This document shows, in pieces, positions 24,945 through 32,758 of a stretch of DNA of 64,000 nucleotides. The DNA comes from Solirubrum sp044628455. GTDB lineage: Bacteria > Bacteroidota > Bacteroidia > Cytophagales > Hymenobacteraceae. Under the pieces are notes generated by a model. The model had not been told where the DNA came from, did no database searches, and saw nothing but the letters and a program-made list of their open reading frames with translations. The translations under genes and the position numbers were made by a program. Location: positions 186,001 to 250,000 of the forward strand of contig NZ_JBIYZW010000001.1 of assembly GCF_044628455.1 (NCBI RefSeq), read 5' to 3'. Within the stretch, counting starts at the first letter, position 1; each line of letters opens with the position of its first letter.

Positions 24945-25919
24945 CTACGGCTGAACCAGCATGGCCTGCGAAGTGGTTTGGCCGTCGACGCTCAGCTGGC
25001 AGCGGTACAGGCCGGCGGGCAGCGCGGCCCGGAAGGGCACCTGGTGCGGGCCGGCCACGCCGGGCGCATCGACCAGCGTGGCTACCAGGCGGCCGGTGGC
25101 GTCGAGCACCGTCAGGCGCACGGCCGCGGGGCGCTCCAGGGTGTAGCTGATGGTGGTGTGCTGCTGAAAAGGGTTGGGGTAGTTCATCAGGCGCACAGCA
25201 CTGGCAGTTCGCAGCGCGCGGGCGGAAGTGACTACCGTCCGGGCCGGGTCATTCACGTCCACGCCCGCCGTGGAGCCCAGTACGCCGTCGACCCCGCCGG
25301 GCACCTGGTTGAGCACCGCCTGGCCCGAGGCTTCGTCGAACTTGAAGTAAGCCACCAGGCCCGGCGCACTGGCCGCGGCGCCGTTCTGGCGGTCGGCCTG
25401 AATCTGGCTGGCCGAGCGCGCCACGTTCCAGACCATGACTTCGTCGAGGTAACCATTCCAGCTGGTGTCGCCCACGTTGTAGCCGATGCCGAGGTTCTGG
25501 CCCCCCGGCGCGGGCGGGGTGGTGTTGGCGGCAATCTGGGTGCCGTTCAAATACAGGCGGCCGGTGGTGCCGTCCCAGGAGTAGGCCACGTGGGCCCAGG
25601 TGTTGGTGGGCACGTTGCCGTCGCTGAGTACCTGGTACACCGAGAGCTGGCCGCCGAAGGTCACCCCGAACCAGATGTCGTCGTTGCCGAACTCCAGGAT
25701 GGTGTTGTGCGAGCCGCCGTCGGAAAAGGAGGCCCCGATAAAGTACACCCACGATTCGAGGGTGAACGAGCCGGTAGGGGCCGCCAGCGGCACGCTGACT
25801 TTGTGCTGCCGGGTGTTGTTGAACGACAGGGCCCGGCCGCCCAGCTGCGCGTGGCTGCTGAAGCTGAGACCGGTGCCGAGCAGGGCCAGCAGGCCGGCTT
25901 TGCGAAGGGTTGAATTCAT
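24945..25919 (-). CDS. LamG-domain T9SS-secreted protein
   Basis: The 324-residue product has a signal peptide (MNSTLRKAGLLALLGTGLSF, cleavage after SSHAQ). A LamG/concanavalin-like domain spans about 30-215 (FTLESWVYFIG, AYSWDGTTGRLYLNGTQIA, GYLDEVMVWNVARS). The C-terminal type A T9SS sorting domain begins NYPNPFQQHTTISY and ends GLYRCQLSVDGQTTSQAML. It is therefore exported by Sec and then by T9SS to the cell surface or medium, probably binding a carbohydrate. ATG 25919 matches the signal peptide. The gene is monocistronic: hppD upstream has its own terminator. Confidence 0.88.
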   Translation of the reverse strand: MNSTLRKAGLLALLGTGLSFSSHAQLGGRALSFNNTRQHKVSVPLAAPTGSFTLESWVYFIGASFSDGGSHNTILEFGNDDIWFGVTFGGQLSVYQVLSDGNVPTNTWAHVAYSWDGTTGRLYLNGTQIAANTTPPAPGGQNLGIGYNVGDTSWNGYLDEVMVWNVARSASQIQADRQNGAAASAPGLVAYFKFDEASGQAVLNQVPGGVDGVLGSTAGVDVNDPARTVVTSARALRTASAVRLMNYPNPFQQHTTISYTLERPAAVRLTVLDATGRLVATLVDAPGVAGPHQVPFRAALPAGLYRCQLSVDGQTTSQAMLVQP

Positions 25920-26073
25920 AGTGGGTAAGAAAGAAGTGAGAACCGTCCCGCACACCACGCCCGGGCCGGGGCAAAAGCCGGCCGCCGGGCAGGGAGATTG
26001 GGCCCGCTAAATAGCTGCCAATCAAGGCGCGCGTCAATCGCACGAACATGTTCGCCGCCGGGTGCAACCCCCA

Positions 26074-26108
26074 GCAAAAAGCCACGACCCCCGGGGAGGT
26101 CGTGGCTT
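26074..26108 (-). terminator. Terminator of hppD
   Basis: AAGCCACGACC and GGTCGTGGCTT pair perfectly around a short GC loop; TTTTT follows on the minus strand. Confidence 0.8.
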
Positions 26109-26142
26109 GGCAGCGGCCCGCGAGGGCCGGTTGGTCCGTGAA

Positions 26143-27276
26143 TTAGAGGTTGCCGCGCAGGGCCTGCTCGCGCTCAATGGCTTCGAACAGGGCCTTGAAG
26201 TTGCCCTTGCCGAACGACTTGGCGCCCTTGCGCTGGATGATTTCGAAGAACACCGTGGGGCGGTCTTCCACCGGCTTGGTGAAAATCTGCAGCAAGTAGC
26301 CTTCTTCGTCGCGGTCCACCAGCAGGTTCAGCTCCTTGATGCTTTCCAGCTCCTCGTCGATGTGGCCCACGCGCTCCAGCAGGTCGTCGTAGTAGGTGGC
26401 GGGCACGGTGAGGAACTCCACGCCGCGGCGGCGCAGCTCGGCTACCGTGGTGCGAATGTCGTGGGTGATGATGGCAATGTGCTGCACGCCGGCATCGTGG
26501 TAGAAGTCGAGGTACTCTTCGATCTGCGACTTTTTCTTGCCCTCGGCCGGCTCGTTGATGGGGAATTTCACGAAGCCGTTGCCGTTCGACACCACCTTCG
26601 ACATCAGGGCCGAGTACTCGGTGGAGATGTCGTCGTCGTCGAAGGTGATGAGCAGCTTGAAGCCCATCACGTCTTCGTAGAACTTTACCCACTGGTTCAT
26701 CTGGCCCCAGCCCACGTTGCCCACGCAGTGGTCCACGTACTGCAGGCCCACGGGGTTGCCCTGCGGCACGGTGCTCGACTTGGCCACGAAGCCCGGCAGG
26801 AAGGGGCCCGAGTACTTCGAGCGCTCCACGAAGGTGTGGATGGTTTCGCCGTAGGTGTAGATGCCGGCCATGGTTACTTCGCCGTGCTCGTCGGAAATCG
26901 TGTAGGGCTCGAAGGCGGGCTTGGCGCCGCGCTTGGTGGTTTCCTCAAACGATTTGCGGGCGTCGTCCACCCACAGCGCCATCACCTTCACGCCGTCGCC
27001 GTGCTTGGCCACGTGGCGGGTGATGTCGGAGTCGGGCAGCAGGGAGGTGGTCAGCACCAAGCGGATCTTGTTTTGCTGCAGCACGTAGCTGGCCCGGTCG
27101 CGCACGCCGGTTTCGGGCCCGGCGTAGGCCACCAGCTCGAAGCCGAAGGCCGCCTGGTAGAAGTAGGCCGACTGCTTGGCGTTGCCCACGTAGAATTCCA
27201 GGTGGTCGGTGCCGTTGAGGGGCAGAAAATCGGCAGTGGCGGGAGTAGCGGCGGTGGCCGGCGTCATCGTTTCCAT
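26143..27276 (-). CDS. hppD: 4-Hydroxyphenylpyruvate dioxygenase
   Basis: The 377-residue protein shows the two vicinal-oxygen-chelate halves of HPPD. Fe(II) ligands are in YVDHCVGN (His), GVQHIAIITHDI (His) and TVFFEIIQRKG (Glu); the C-terminal block RKGAKSFGKGNFKALFEAIE is diagnostic. It converts 4-hydroxyphenylpyruvate to homogentisate in tyrosine catabolism. ATG 27276 (METMTPAT) or 27267 are the plausible starts; the frame is open further but not conserved-looking. The remaining tyrosine degradation genes are not adjacent, so the gene appears as a single unit with its own terminator. Confidence 0.95.
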   Translation of the reverse strand: METMTPATAATPATADFLPLNGTDHLEFYVGNAKQSAYFYQAAFGFELVAYAGPETGVRDRASYVLQQNKIRLVLTTSLLPDSDITRHVAKHGDGVKVMALWVDDARKSFEETTKRGAKPAFEPYTISDEHGEVTMAGIYTYGETIHTFVERSKYSGPFLPGFVAKSSTVPQGNPVGLQYVDHCVGNVGWGQMNQWVKFYEDVMGFKLLITFDDDDISTEYSALMSKVVSNGNGFVKFPINEPAEGKKKSQIEEYLDFYHDAGVQHIAIITHDIRTTVAELRRRGVEFLTVPATYYDDLLERVGHIDEELESIKELNLLVDRDEEGYLLQIFTKPVEDRPTVFFEIIQRKGAKSFGKGNFKALFEAIEREQALRGNL

Positions 27277-27437
27277 GGGAGGGGAAGCTAGGGTGGGAGG
27301 TTCGGGCCTGGGAAGGTTCGGTAAAAATACAGTTTCAGCGTAATTAGTGCCCCCGGCGCCGGGCCGCGGCAATGGTTTGGGGTTTTTTCCCAACTTTGCT
27401 TTCAGTGGCTGCCGCATCGGCTCAACCTACTTCGATT

Positions 27438-27818
27438 ATGGATACCAACGCTCTGAACACGGCCCTCGTGGCCCTGCTGGCCAAAAAGCACGAACTCCAC
27501 CAGCTCGCCTACAGCGACACGCGCTACGACGACATGGAAGAGGAACTGCACGACCTCGAGGACGACTTCAACGAGGAGTACGGCGACTTCCTGGAAAAAG
27601 CCCTGGAGAAGGTGCACGCCGACCTCAGCTCCGACACCGACGTGCTGCTGCCTACCGCCTACCTGCCCAACAACCCCACGCCCGTGGCCGAAGACGGCGT
27701 GTGGGTCGATTCGGAAAAGTACCCCGGCAAGCAGGTGCGCCTGGTGCTGCTGCCCAACCCGGTACGCCTGGTGCTCAACACCGGCAAAGGCCAGCAGCAC
27801 GAGCTCTGGAAAGCGTAG
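27438..27818 (+). CDS. Small acidic protein, unknown
   Basis: A 126-residue soluble protein with a helical, very acidic N-terminal half (DDMEEELHDLEDDFNEEYGDF) and a beta-rich C-terminal half (GKQVRLVLLPNPVRLVLNTG). No signal peptide or membrane segment. I do not recognise the family. ATG 27438 opens the conserved-looking helix; a CAACTTTG box (one mismatch to the -7 consensus) about 45 nt upstream may be its promoter. The upstream frame from 27372 encodes a poor hydrophobic stretch and is unlikely to be translated. Confidence 0.6.
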   Translation: MDTNALNTALVALLAKKHELHQLAYSDTRYDDMEEELHDLEDDFNEEYGDFLEKALEKVHADLSSDTDVLLPTAYLPNNPTPVAEDGVWVDSEKYPGKQVRLVLLPNPVRLVLNTGKGQQHELWKA

Positions 27819-27823
27819 ACTGC

Positions 27824-27960
27824 GTTGTCAGTTGTCAGTTGTTAGTTGCCAGTTGTCAGTCGCGGGACCGGCAGCTGGCAACTGCTTTTTAGCGCGCCGG
27901 CCAACCCGTACCGCTCCGTTCGTTGCCCGTACCAACAACTATCAACTTGCAACTGACAAT
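27824..27960. repeat. Heptad-armed inverted element (GTTGTCA type) before the DUF952 gene
   Basis: The left arm (27824-27858) is GTTGTCA, GTTGTCA, GTTGTTA, GTTGCCA, GTTGTCA in strict 7-nt phase. The right arm (27930-27960) reads TACCAAC, AAC, TATCAAC, TTGCAAC, TGACAAT, the complementary word. An inner hairpin (AGTTGCCAGTTG against CAGCTGGCAACT) adds a second stem. The element begins 6 bp after one stop codon and ends 5 bp before the next ATG. Confidence 0.75.
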
Positions 27961-27965
27961 TCACC

Positions 27966-28310
27966 ATGCTCTACCGCATTGCCGAGCGGGCCGACTGGGA
28001 CGCGGCCCGGCAAACCGGCTTCTTTGCCAGCGCCGACCTCGCGGCCGAGGGCTTCATTCACACCTCCGAGCGACACCAGGTGGTGGAAACCGCCAACCGC
28101 TACTACCGCGGCCGCCCCGATGTGCTGCTACTGGAGCTGGATGAGCAGAAACTGCTGGCGGCGGGAGTAGCGGTGCGGCACGAGTTCGTGGCCAGCCGGC
28201 AGCAGGCGTTTGCCCACGTGTTCGGGCCCGTTCCCCTGCAGGCTATTGGGCGCACGTTTGCCCTGGTGCCCAACGCAGCCGGGCAGTTTGCTCTACCGCC
28301 AGAGCTGTAG
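27966..28310 (+). CDS. DUF952 family protein
   Basis: A 114-residue protein matching DUF952 along its length: M-L-Y-R-I start, DWDAARQTGFF, the hallmark GFIHTSERHQVVETANRYY, LLLELDEQKL and FAHVFGPVPLQAI near the C-terminus. Members are small cytoplasmic proteins, some linked to glutathione-S-transferase-like or unknown functions; no activity is established. The start directly follows a heptad-armed repeat element that fills the upstream gap. Confidence 0.85.
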   Translation: MLYRIAERADWDAARQTGFFASADLAAEGFIHTSERHQVVETANRYYRGRPDVLLLELDEQKLLAAGVAVRHEFVASRQQAFAHVFGPVPLQAIGRTFALVPNAAGQFALPPEL

Positions 28311-28418
28311 CCCGGGACGGACGAGGGACAGCAGCAGCGGCCGCTGAAAAATAGGCGGCGGGCGAGTTGGTGCCCGGCGGCAATAGTCGTTTCTTACCTG
28401 GCATTATTCCCTGCCCGT

Positions 28419-29207
28419 ATGATTAATGCTTTCCGCAACTCCTGGCGCCTGGCCCTGGGTCTGGCCGGCTCGGCCCTCTGGCTCACGGCCTGTTCGCCTT
28501 CCTACTACGTGCTGGTGAAGCCCAGCAGCGGCGCCGCCCGCTGGGAAGACGGCCTGGAAGTGGTAGCTGCCGAAGTCGACAGCGTAGACGTTCGCTTGGG
28601 CGTGGCATCGACGCAGGGGCCGTGGCTGGAGTTTGCCGTGACGGTGCGCAACCGCAGCCTGCGCCCGGTGCTGGTGGCCCCCGAAACCTTCTACTACGAC
28701 GCCTACACCGCCGGGAACCCCAGCCCGCTGCGCGTAACGGCCAGCAACCCCGAAGAAGCCATTCAGGCCTTGCAGGCGCAGACGGCTACCCAGGAACGTC
28801 AAGCTACTGCCGTGCCCGCGGCCGAGGTACTCTCCTCGCTGAGCAACCTGGTGGACGACCTCAGCAGCAAGAAGCGCAAGGAAACGCCCGAGCAGCGCGA
28901 AGCCCGCGAAGAGACCTTTCGCCGGGAGCAGGCCCGCTACGAAGAAGTGCGCACCCAGAACGCGCTGCAGGCCGTGGCCTCCCGCGACCAGCTGCGCAGC
29001 CTGGAGCAAACCCTGCTGCGCAAAACCACCCTCGACCCGGGCTACGTCCTGCACGGCCGCATTCGCTTTCGCCGCTATACCGATGCCGCGACCCGCCTGC
29101 GCGTGGTGGTGCCCGTGGGTGGGCGCGAGTTGGCCGGCGACTTCACCCAAACCCGCCTGCTGATGGATGGCCGGCAACTGCCCACGGCGGCCAGCAACCC
29201 CCGGTAG
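28419..29207 (+). CDS. Lipoprotein with central coiled coil, unknown
   Basis: The 262-residue product has a lipoprotein signal (LALGLAGSALWLTAC, Cys25). An N-terminal beta-rich part (LEFAVTVRNRSLRPVLVAPETF) resembles an immunoglobulin-like fold. A Lys/Glu/Arg-rich helical stretch in the middle (about 145-205, SSKKRKETPEQREAREETF onward) is a probable coiled coil, and a beta-rich end follows. I do not recognise the family. It is likely anchored in the inner leaflet of the outer membrane. A strong terminator follows. Confidence 0.65.
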   Translation: MINAFRNSWRLALGLAGSALWLTACSPSYYVLVKPSSGAARWEDGLEVVAAEVDSVDVRLGVASTQGPWLEFAVTVRNRSLRPVLVAPETFYYDAYTAGNPSPLRVTASNPEEAIQALQAQTATQERQATAVPAAEVLSSLSNLVDDLSSKKRKETPEQREAREETFRREQARYEEVRTQNALQAVASRDQLRSLEQTLLRKTTLDPGYVLHGRIRFRRYTDAATRLRVVVPVGGRELAGDFTQTRLLMDGRQLPTAASNPR

Positions 29208-29226
29208 CTGGCTGCCCAGTAAGCCG

Positions 29227-29260
29227 AAAGCCCCGCTGGAAGTGCTTCCGGCGGGGCTTT
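29227..29260. terminator. Bidirectional terminator between convergent genes
   Basis: AAAGCCCCGC pairs with GCGGGGCTTT, with an inner GGAAG-TG-CTTCC stem. It serves both the lipoprotein gene (+) and the DUF2911 gene (-). Confidence 0.8.
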
Positions 29261-29281
29261 ACGGTAAGTAAATGCGGCGGC

Positions 29282-29797
29282 CTACTTCAGGGCCACGGGC
29301 ACCTCCAGGTTTTCCCAGCGCAGCACCAGGCCTTTGTCGGTTACCTCGTAGGCCAGCTGCTCGGCGCTGGTAAGGGTTTTGCGGGGCGTCACCTGCACGC
29401 GCAGCGCGTCCTGCTTTTCGTCGTACTTGTAGGCGCCCCACTGCTTGGCGGTCTTGTTGAACACGATGGTCCACTGCTTGTCGGTGGGAATAGCGAACAG
29501 GCTGTAGGTGCCCGCCGGCAGGGTTTTGCCTTCCACCGTCAGCGGCTGGTCGGTGGTGATGGTGGTGGCTTCGTTGGCCCCGGCCCGCCATACCTGGTTG
29601 TAGGGCACCAGCTCGCCCCAGATCTTGCGGCCTTTCACCGCGGGGCTGTTGTACTTCACGCTCACGTTGGCCTTGCCGATTTTGCCGCTGGCCGTGGCGG
29701 GCGGGCTGGCGGGCTTGTCCTGGGCCTGCAGGCCCACTGACCAGAGCAGGCCGCTGAGCAGCAGCACGAAGGCGCGGAGCAGACGAGGGTTTTTCAT
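29282..29797 (-). CDS. DUF2911 family exported protein
   Basis: The 171-residue product has a signal peptide (LLRAFVLLLSGLLWSVGLQAQ) and the DUF2911 core: VSVKYNSPAVKGRKIWGELV, YNQVWRAGANEATTITT, LPAGTYSLFAIP and WTIVFNK. DUF2911 proteins are common in Bacteroidetes and predicted to be periplasmic or surface beta-sandwich proteins of unknown role. Length is close to the minimal single-domain form. The gene is alone on its strand; a long gap precedes it. Confidence 0.88.
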   Translation of the reverse strand: MKNPRLLRAFVLLLSGLLWSVGLQAQDKPASPPATASGKIGKANVSVKYNSPAVKGRKIWGELVPYNQVWRAGANEATTITTDQPLTVEGKTLPAGTYSLFAIPTDKQWTIVFNKTAKQWGAYKYDEKQDALRVQVTPRKTLTSAEQLAYEVTDKGLVLRWENLEVPVALK

Positions 29798-30153
29798 GGG
29801 AAGAATGATTGAGAAGAGGTTGGGAAATGCCGGAGTCGGCGGAAAAGCGCGGCTAAAAACGAGAATCAGTCCAGCATCAGACGAGCAAATGCCGGCGGGG
29901 CTGCAAGCCGGCTTCTAAAGTTTGCGGCCGGGCTTCAGGCGCACCGAATATAGCCGCGGGCAAGGTAGCAAAACCGGCGGATGCGGCCCACTACACCGGC
30001 GTTTCCACGTCGCCGGGGCGCCGGCCGGTTTTGCCCACGCGCGGGTTCGGCTGCAGCTCCGCATCGGGGTAAGGCAGGCGGCGCCGGATTACTGGCCGCA
30101 CTCCTTGGGCGCGGGGCCGGGCAGCCGCTTGGCTGCTGACGCGGGAAGCCGGC
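29798..30153. other. Intergenic region with an 11-bp inverted repeat
   Basis: No convincing gene was found in this 356-bp gap. GCAAAACCGGC (29968-29978) and GCCGGTTTTGC (30024-30034) are perfect inverted arms with a 45-nt loop, possibly a terminator for the ABC-F gene. A 36-codon minus-strand frame ending at 29991 (VRPVIRRRLPYPDAELQPNP near its start) reads like real protein sequence, but it lacks a clear start or promoter and could be a gene remnant. Confidence 0.4.
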
Positions 30154-32061
30154 TTACACGAACTCGGCCAGCTCCAGCCACCGCTCACCCTTGGCGTCGA
30201 GGTCGGCGTCGGTGCGCTTGAGGTCGGCGGCCCAGTCGGCCAGCTCCTGGTGCGAGCCTGAGCCGGCGTTGAGTTTGGCAATGAGCTGCTGCTTGTGGGC
30301 TTCGAGCTGCTCGATGTCCTTTTCCAGCGTGTCGTACTCTTTTTTCTCGGCGAAGCTGAGCTTGCGCTTCGAGCCCGCCGGGGCGGGAGCGGTCTTCACC
30401 TCGGCCGAAGGAGCCACGCCGGCGGCGGCTTTGGCAGTGCGCGCCTGCTCGCGGGCGTACTCCTCGCTCTGGTGCTCCTTCTGCCACTCGCGGTAGTCGG
30501 TGTAGTTACCCGGGAACTGCCGGATTTCGCCGCCGGGCTCGAGCACGAACACGTGCTCCACCAGCGCATCCATGAAGTACCGGTCGTGGCTTACGATGAG
30601 CAGGCAGCCGGTGAAGTTCAGCAGGAAGTCCTCCAGGATGTTGAGCGTGATGATGTCCAGGTCGTTGGTGGGCTCGTCCAGAATCAGGAAGTTGGGATTC
30701 TTGATGAGCACGCGCAGCAGCTGCAGACGGCGCTTTTCGCCCCCGCTGAGCTTGCTCACCAGCGTGTACTGCTGGGCCGGCGGAAACTGGAAGTGCTGCA
30801 GAAACTGCGAGGCCGTTACCACGTCGCCGTTGGCCATTTCCACCACCTCGGCCACTTCCTTCACGATGTCAATCACGCGCTGCGTCTCGTCGAACTCCAG
30901 CTCAGTCTGGGTGTAGTAGCCGAACACGGTGGTCTGGCCCGCGTCCACGGTGCCCGAGTCGGGCTGAATCTTGCCCGTGAGCATGTTCAGCAGGGTCGAC
31001 TTGCCCGCGCCGTTCGGCCCGATCAGGCCGATGCGGTCCTTTTTCTTGAACACGTAGCTGAAGTCGTCGAGCACTACTTTGTCGCCCCACTGCTTGTGGA
31101 GGTGCTCCACCTCAATGATTTTGCCGCCCTGTCGGGTGGTTTTCACGCTCAGCTCCAGCTGCGGGCCGCCGATTTTGGTTTTGGCCTTTTCCTGGGTTTC
31201 GTAGAAGGCGTCGATGCGGGCTTTCTGCTTGGTGCCGCGGGCCTGGGGCTGGCGGCGCATCCACTCCAGCTCCTTGCGCAGCAGGTTGCGCGCCTTCTCT
31301 ACTTCGGCCACTTCCATCTGCTCGCGCTCGGCCTTTTTTTCCACAAAGTAGGAGTAGTTGCCCTGGTAGCGGTGCACCCGGCCCTGGTCCAGCTCCACGA
31401 TTTCGTTGGCGACTTTATCCAGGAAGTACCGGTCGTGGGTCACCATCAGCAGGGTGAGGGTGGGGGAGGCCAGGCGGTTTTCCAGCCACTCGATGGTGTC
31501 CAGGTCGAGGTGGTTGGTGGGCTCGTCGAGAATCAGCACCTCGGGCTCTTCGATGAGTACCCGGGCCAGGGCCACGCGCTTGCGCTGCCCGCCCGAGAGG
31601 TGCTTGACCTGCCGCTCCAGCAGCGGCCCCAGAATGCCCAGGCGCCCCAGAATCTGCTTGACCTGCGCCTCGTAGTCCCAGGCATTGAGCGCGTCCATCT
31701 GCTCCATCACCCGCTGCAAGTCGTCCGACTTGTGGTTGGGGTCGTTCACCACGTGCTCGTAGTCGCGGATGGCTGCCAGCGTGTCGTTTTGCGAGGCGAA
31801 GATGGTTTGCTCCACCGTCAGCTCCTCGTCGAACACCGGCTGCTGGCCCAGGAAGGCCACCCGAATGCCCTTGCGTACGCTCACCAGCCCGGTGTCGGGC
31901 GGCTCGAGGCCAGCCAGAATGCGCAGCAGGGTGGTTTTGCCAGAGCCGTTGATGCCCACCAGCGCCACCCGCTGACCTTGTTGCAGGCCAAAGCCCAGCT
32001 CGCGGAACAGCCAGCGGTCCGCGTAATTTTTAGAGAGGTTTTCCCCGGAAAGCAGATTCAT
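30154..32061 (-). CDS. ABC-F family ATPase (Uup-like)
   Basis: A 635-residue soluble protein with two ABC domains and no membrane segments. Domain 1 has GINGSGKTT (36-44), LSGGQRKRVALARVL and LILDEPTNHLD; domain 2 has GPNGAGKST, LSGGEKRRLQLLRVL and LILDEPTNDLD. The inter-domain linker is charged and helical, and a C-terminal coiled coil (FAEKKEYDTLEKDIEQLEAH) matches the Uup subgroup. ABC-F proteins act on ribosomes in translation quality control; Uup also affects DNA-transposon excision. A consensus -7 box lies five bases before the ATG. The upstream minus-strand gene is separated by a large inverted-repeat element. Confidence 0.92.
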   Translation of the reverse strand: MNLLSGENLSKNYADRWLFRELGFGLQQGQRVALVGINGSGKTTLLRILAGLEPPDTGLVSVRKGIRVAFLGQQPVFDEELTVEQTIFASQNDTLAAIRDYEHVVNDPNHKSDDLQRVMEQMDALNAWDYEAQVKQILGRLGILGPLLERQVKHLSGGQRKRVALARVLIEEPEVLILDEPTNHLDLDTIEWLENRLASPTLTLLMVTHDRYFLDKVANEIVELDQGRVHRYQGNYSYFVEKKAEREQMEVAEVEKARNLLRKELEWMRRQPQARGTKQKARIDAFYETQEKAKTKIGGPQLELSVKTTRQGGKIIEVEHLHKQWGDKVVLDDFSYVFKKKDRIGLIGPNGAGKSTLLNMLTGKIQPDSGTVDAGQTTVFGYYTQTELEFDETQRVIDIVKEVAEVVEMANGDVVTASQFLQHFQFPPAQQYTLVSKLSGGEKRRLQLLRVLIKNPNFLILDEPTNDLDIITLNILEDFLLNFTGCLLIVSHDRYFMDALVEHVFVLEPGGEIRQFPGNYTDYREWQKEHQSEEYAREQARTAKAAAGVAPSAEVKTAPAPAGSKRKLSFAEKKEYDTLEKDIEQLEAHKQQLIAKLNAGSGSHQELADWAADLKRTDADLDAKGERWLELAEFV

Positions 32062-32066
32062 AGCTG

Positions 32067-32074
32067 CAAAGGTA
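32067..32074 (-). promoter_or_regulatory. -7 promoter box TACCTTTG of the ABC-F gene
   Basis: Exact TAnnTTTG match on the minus strand with only CAGCT between it and the ATG at 32061, implying a leaderless mRNA. Confidence 0.65.
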
Positions 32075-32077
32075 GAC

Positions 32078-32294
32078 CACGGATTTTGCGGATTCGACGG
32101 ATTGCCCGGATTTGGCTGCGCCGACCTTCGGTTCGTGGACGATTGAACCCTCGCTCAGCAAAGTTCACCTCGCTGGGCGCGATTAGCCTTCGGCACGCGG
32201 GGCCAGCGCAACTGCGGAAAATCCGGGGCGAAACCGCCCGGCTTCGCCACGCAAAAGTCGGCTACGAAATCCGGGCAATCCGCAAGAATCCGTG
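32078..32294. repeat. Nonamer-armed inverted element
   Basis: The left arm (32078-32113) has GGATT at a strict 9-nt period (GGATTTTGC, GGATTCGAC, GGATTGCCC, GGATT). The right arm (32267-32294) has the complementary AATCC at the same period, and the two align end to end except for one missing unit. About 150 nt of unrelated GC-rich sequence separates them. It fills the gap between the ABC-F promoter and the stop of the upstream gene. Confidence 0.75.
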
Positions 32295-32296
32295 AT

Positions 32297-32536
32297 TCAG
32301 ATGATGCGCACGCGGTCCACGTGCACGTCGTCGCGCAGGATTTCCAGGCCGCGGTAGGCCAGGGGGCGGCCGGTGTTCATGGTCAGGTTGCCGCCGTCGC
32401 TGTGAATGTGGGCCACGTCGAGCACCAGCTGGGTGTACTTCCGTTCGCCCAGCTCAATGGCCATGGGGCGGCCGCGGCTGGTGTCGAACTGGTTTAATGC
32501 CTGGTCAATTTCGTCGAGAATGACGCTACGGGTCAT
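32297..32536 (-). CDS. Small hypothetical protein
   Basis: A 79-residue soluble protein beginning MTRSVILDEIDQAL, with a central RGRPMAIELGERKYTQLVL strand-rich part and an acidic, beta-rich C-terminus ending DDVHVDRVRII. No signal or membrane segment. The family is not recognised. It is the only gene between the ABC-F gene and the divergent esterase gene. Codon composition is like its neighbours, which supports a real gene. Confidence 0.6.
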   Translation of the reverse strand: MTRSVILDEIDQALNQFDTSRGRPMAIELGERKYTQLVLDVAHIHSDGGNLTMNTGRPLAYRGLEILRDDVHVDRVRII

Positions 32537-32758
32537 ACAGGATAAAGTAAAGCGGAAAGGTTGCGGGCAGCCAACATACGCAATTCACGACACCCACCGG
32601 CTGCCGCGGGTTGCGCGGCCGGGCCCGCGGGGGCGGAAAAATGCCCGCTGCCTGCCCCGGCCAACGGCTAATTGGCGGCCGGGCCGGGGTGCGTGCAGCC
32701 GGCCCGGCCGCCGGGTGTATTTGTCAGCATCCTGCCCGCTTCCTCATTCCTGCCCGCT

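Noticed and set aside
26043..26054. Perfect palindrome CGAACATGTTCG as a LexA-type SOS box
   Set aside because: The spacing is two bases too short for the Gram-positive LexA box, and the neighbouring genes are not SOS genes; a 12-bp palindrome can occur by chance.
29991..30281. A 96-codon minus-strand frame overlapping the end of the ABC-F gene
   Set aside because: The first part overlaps ABC-F in another frame; only the last 36 codons look protein-like, and they lack a supported start. Mentioned under the intergenic entry.
30295..32295. A 666-codon open frame on the plus strand
   Set aside because: It is the exact antisense shadow of the ABC-F gene; GC-rich coding DNA leaves long open antisense frames, and its translation has no family character.
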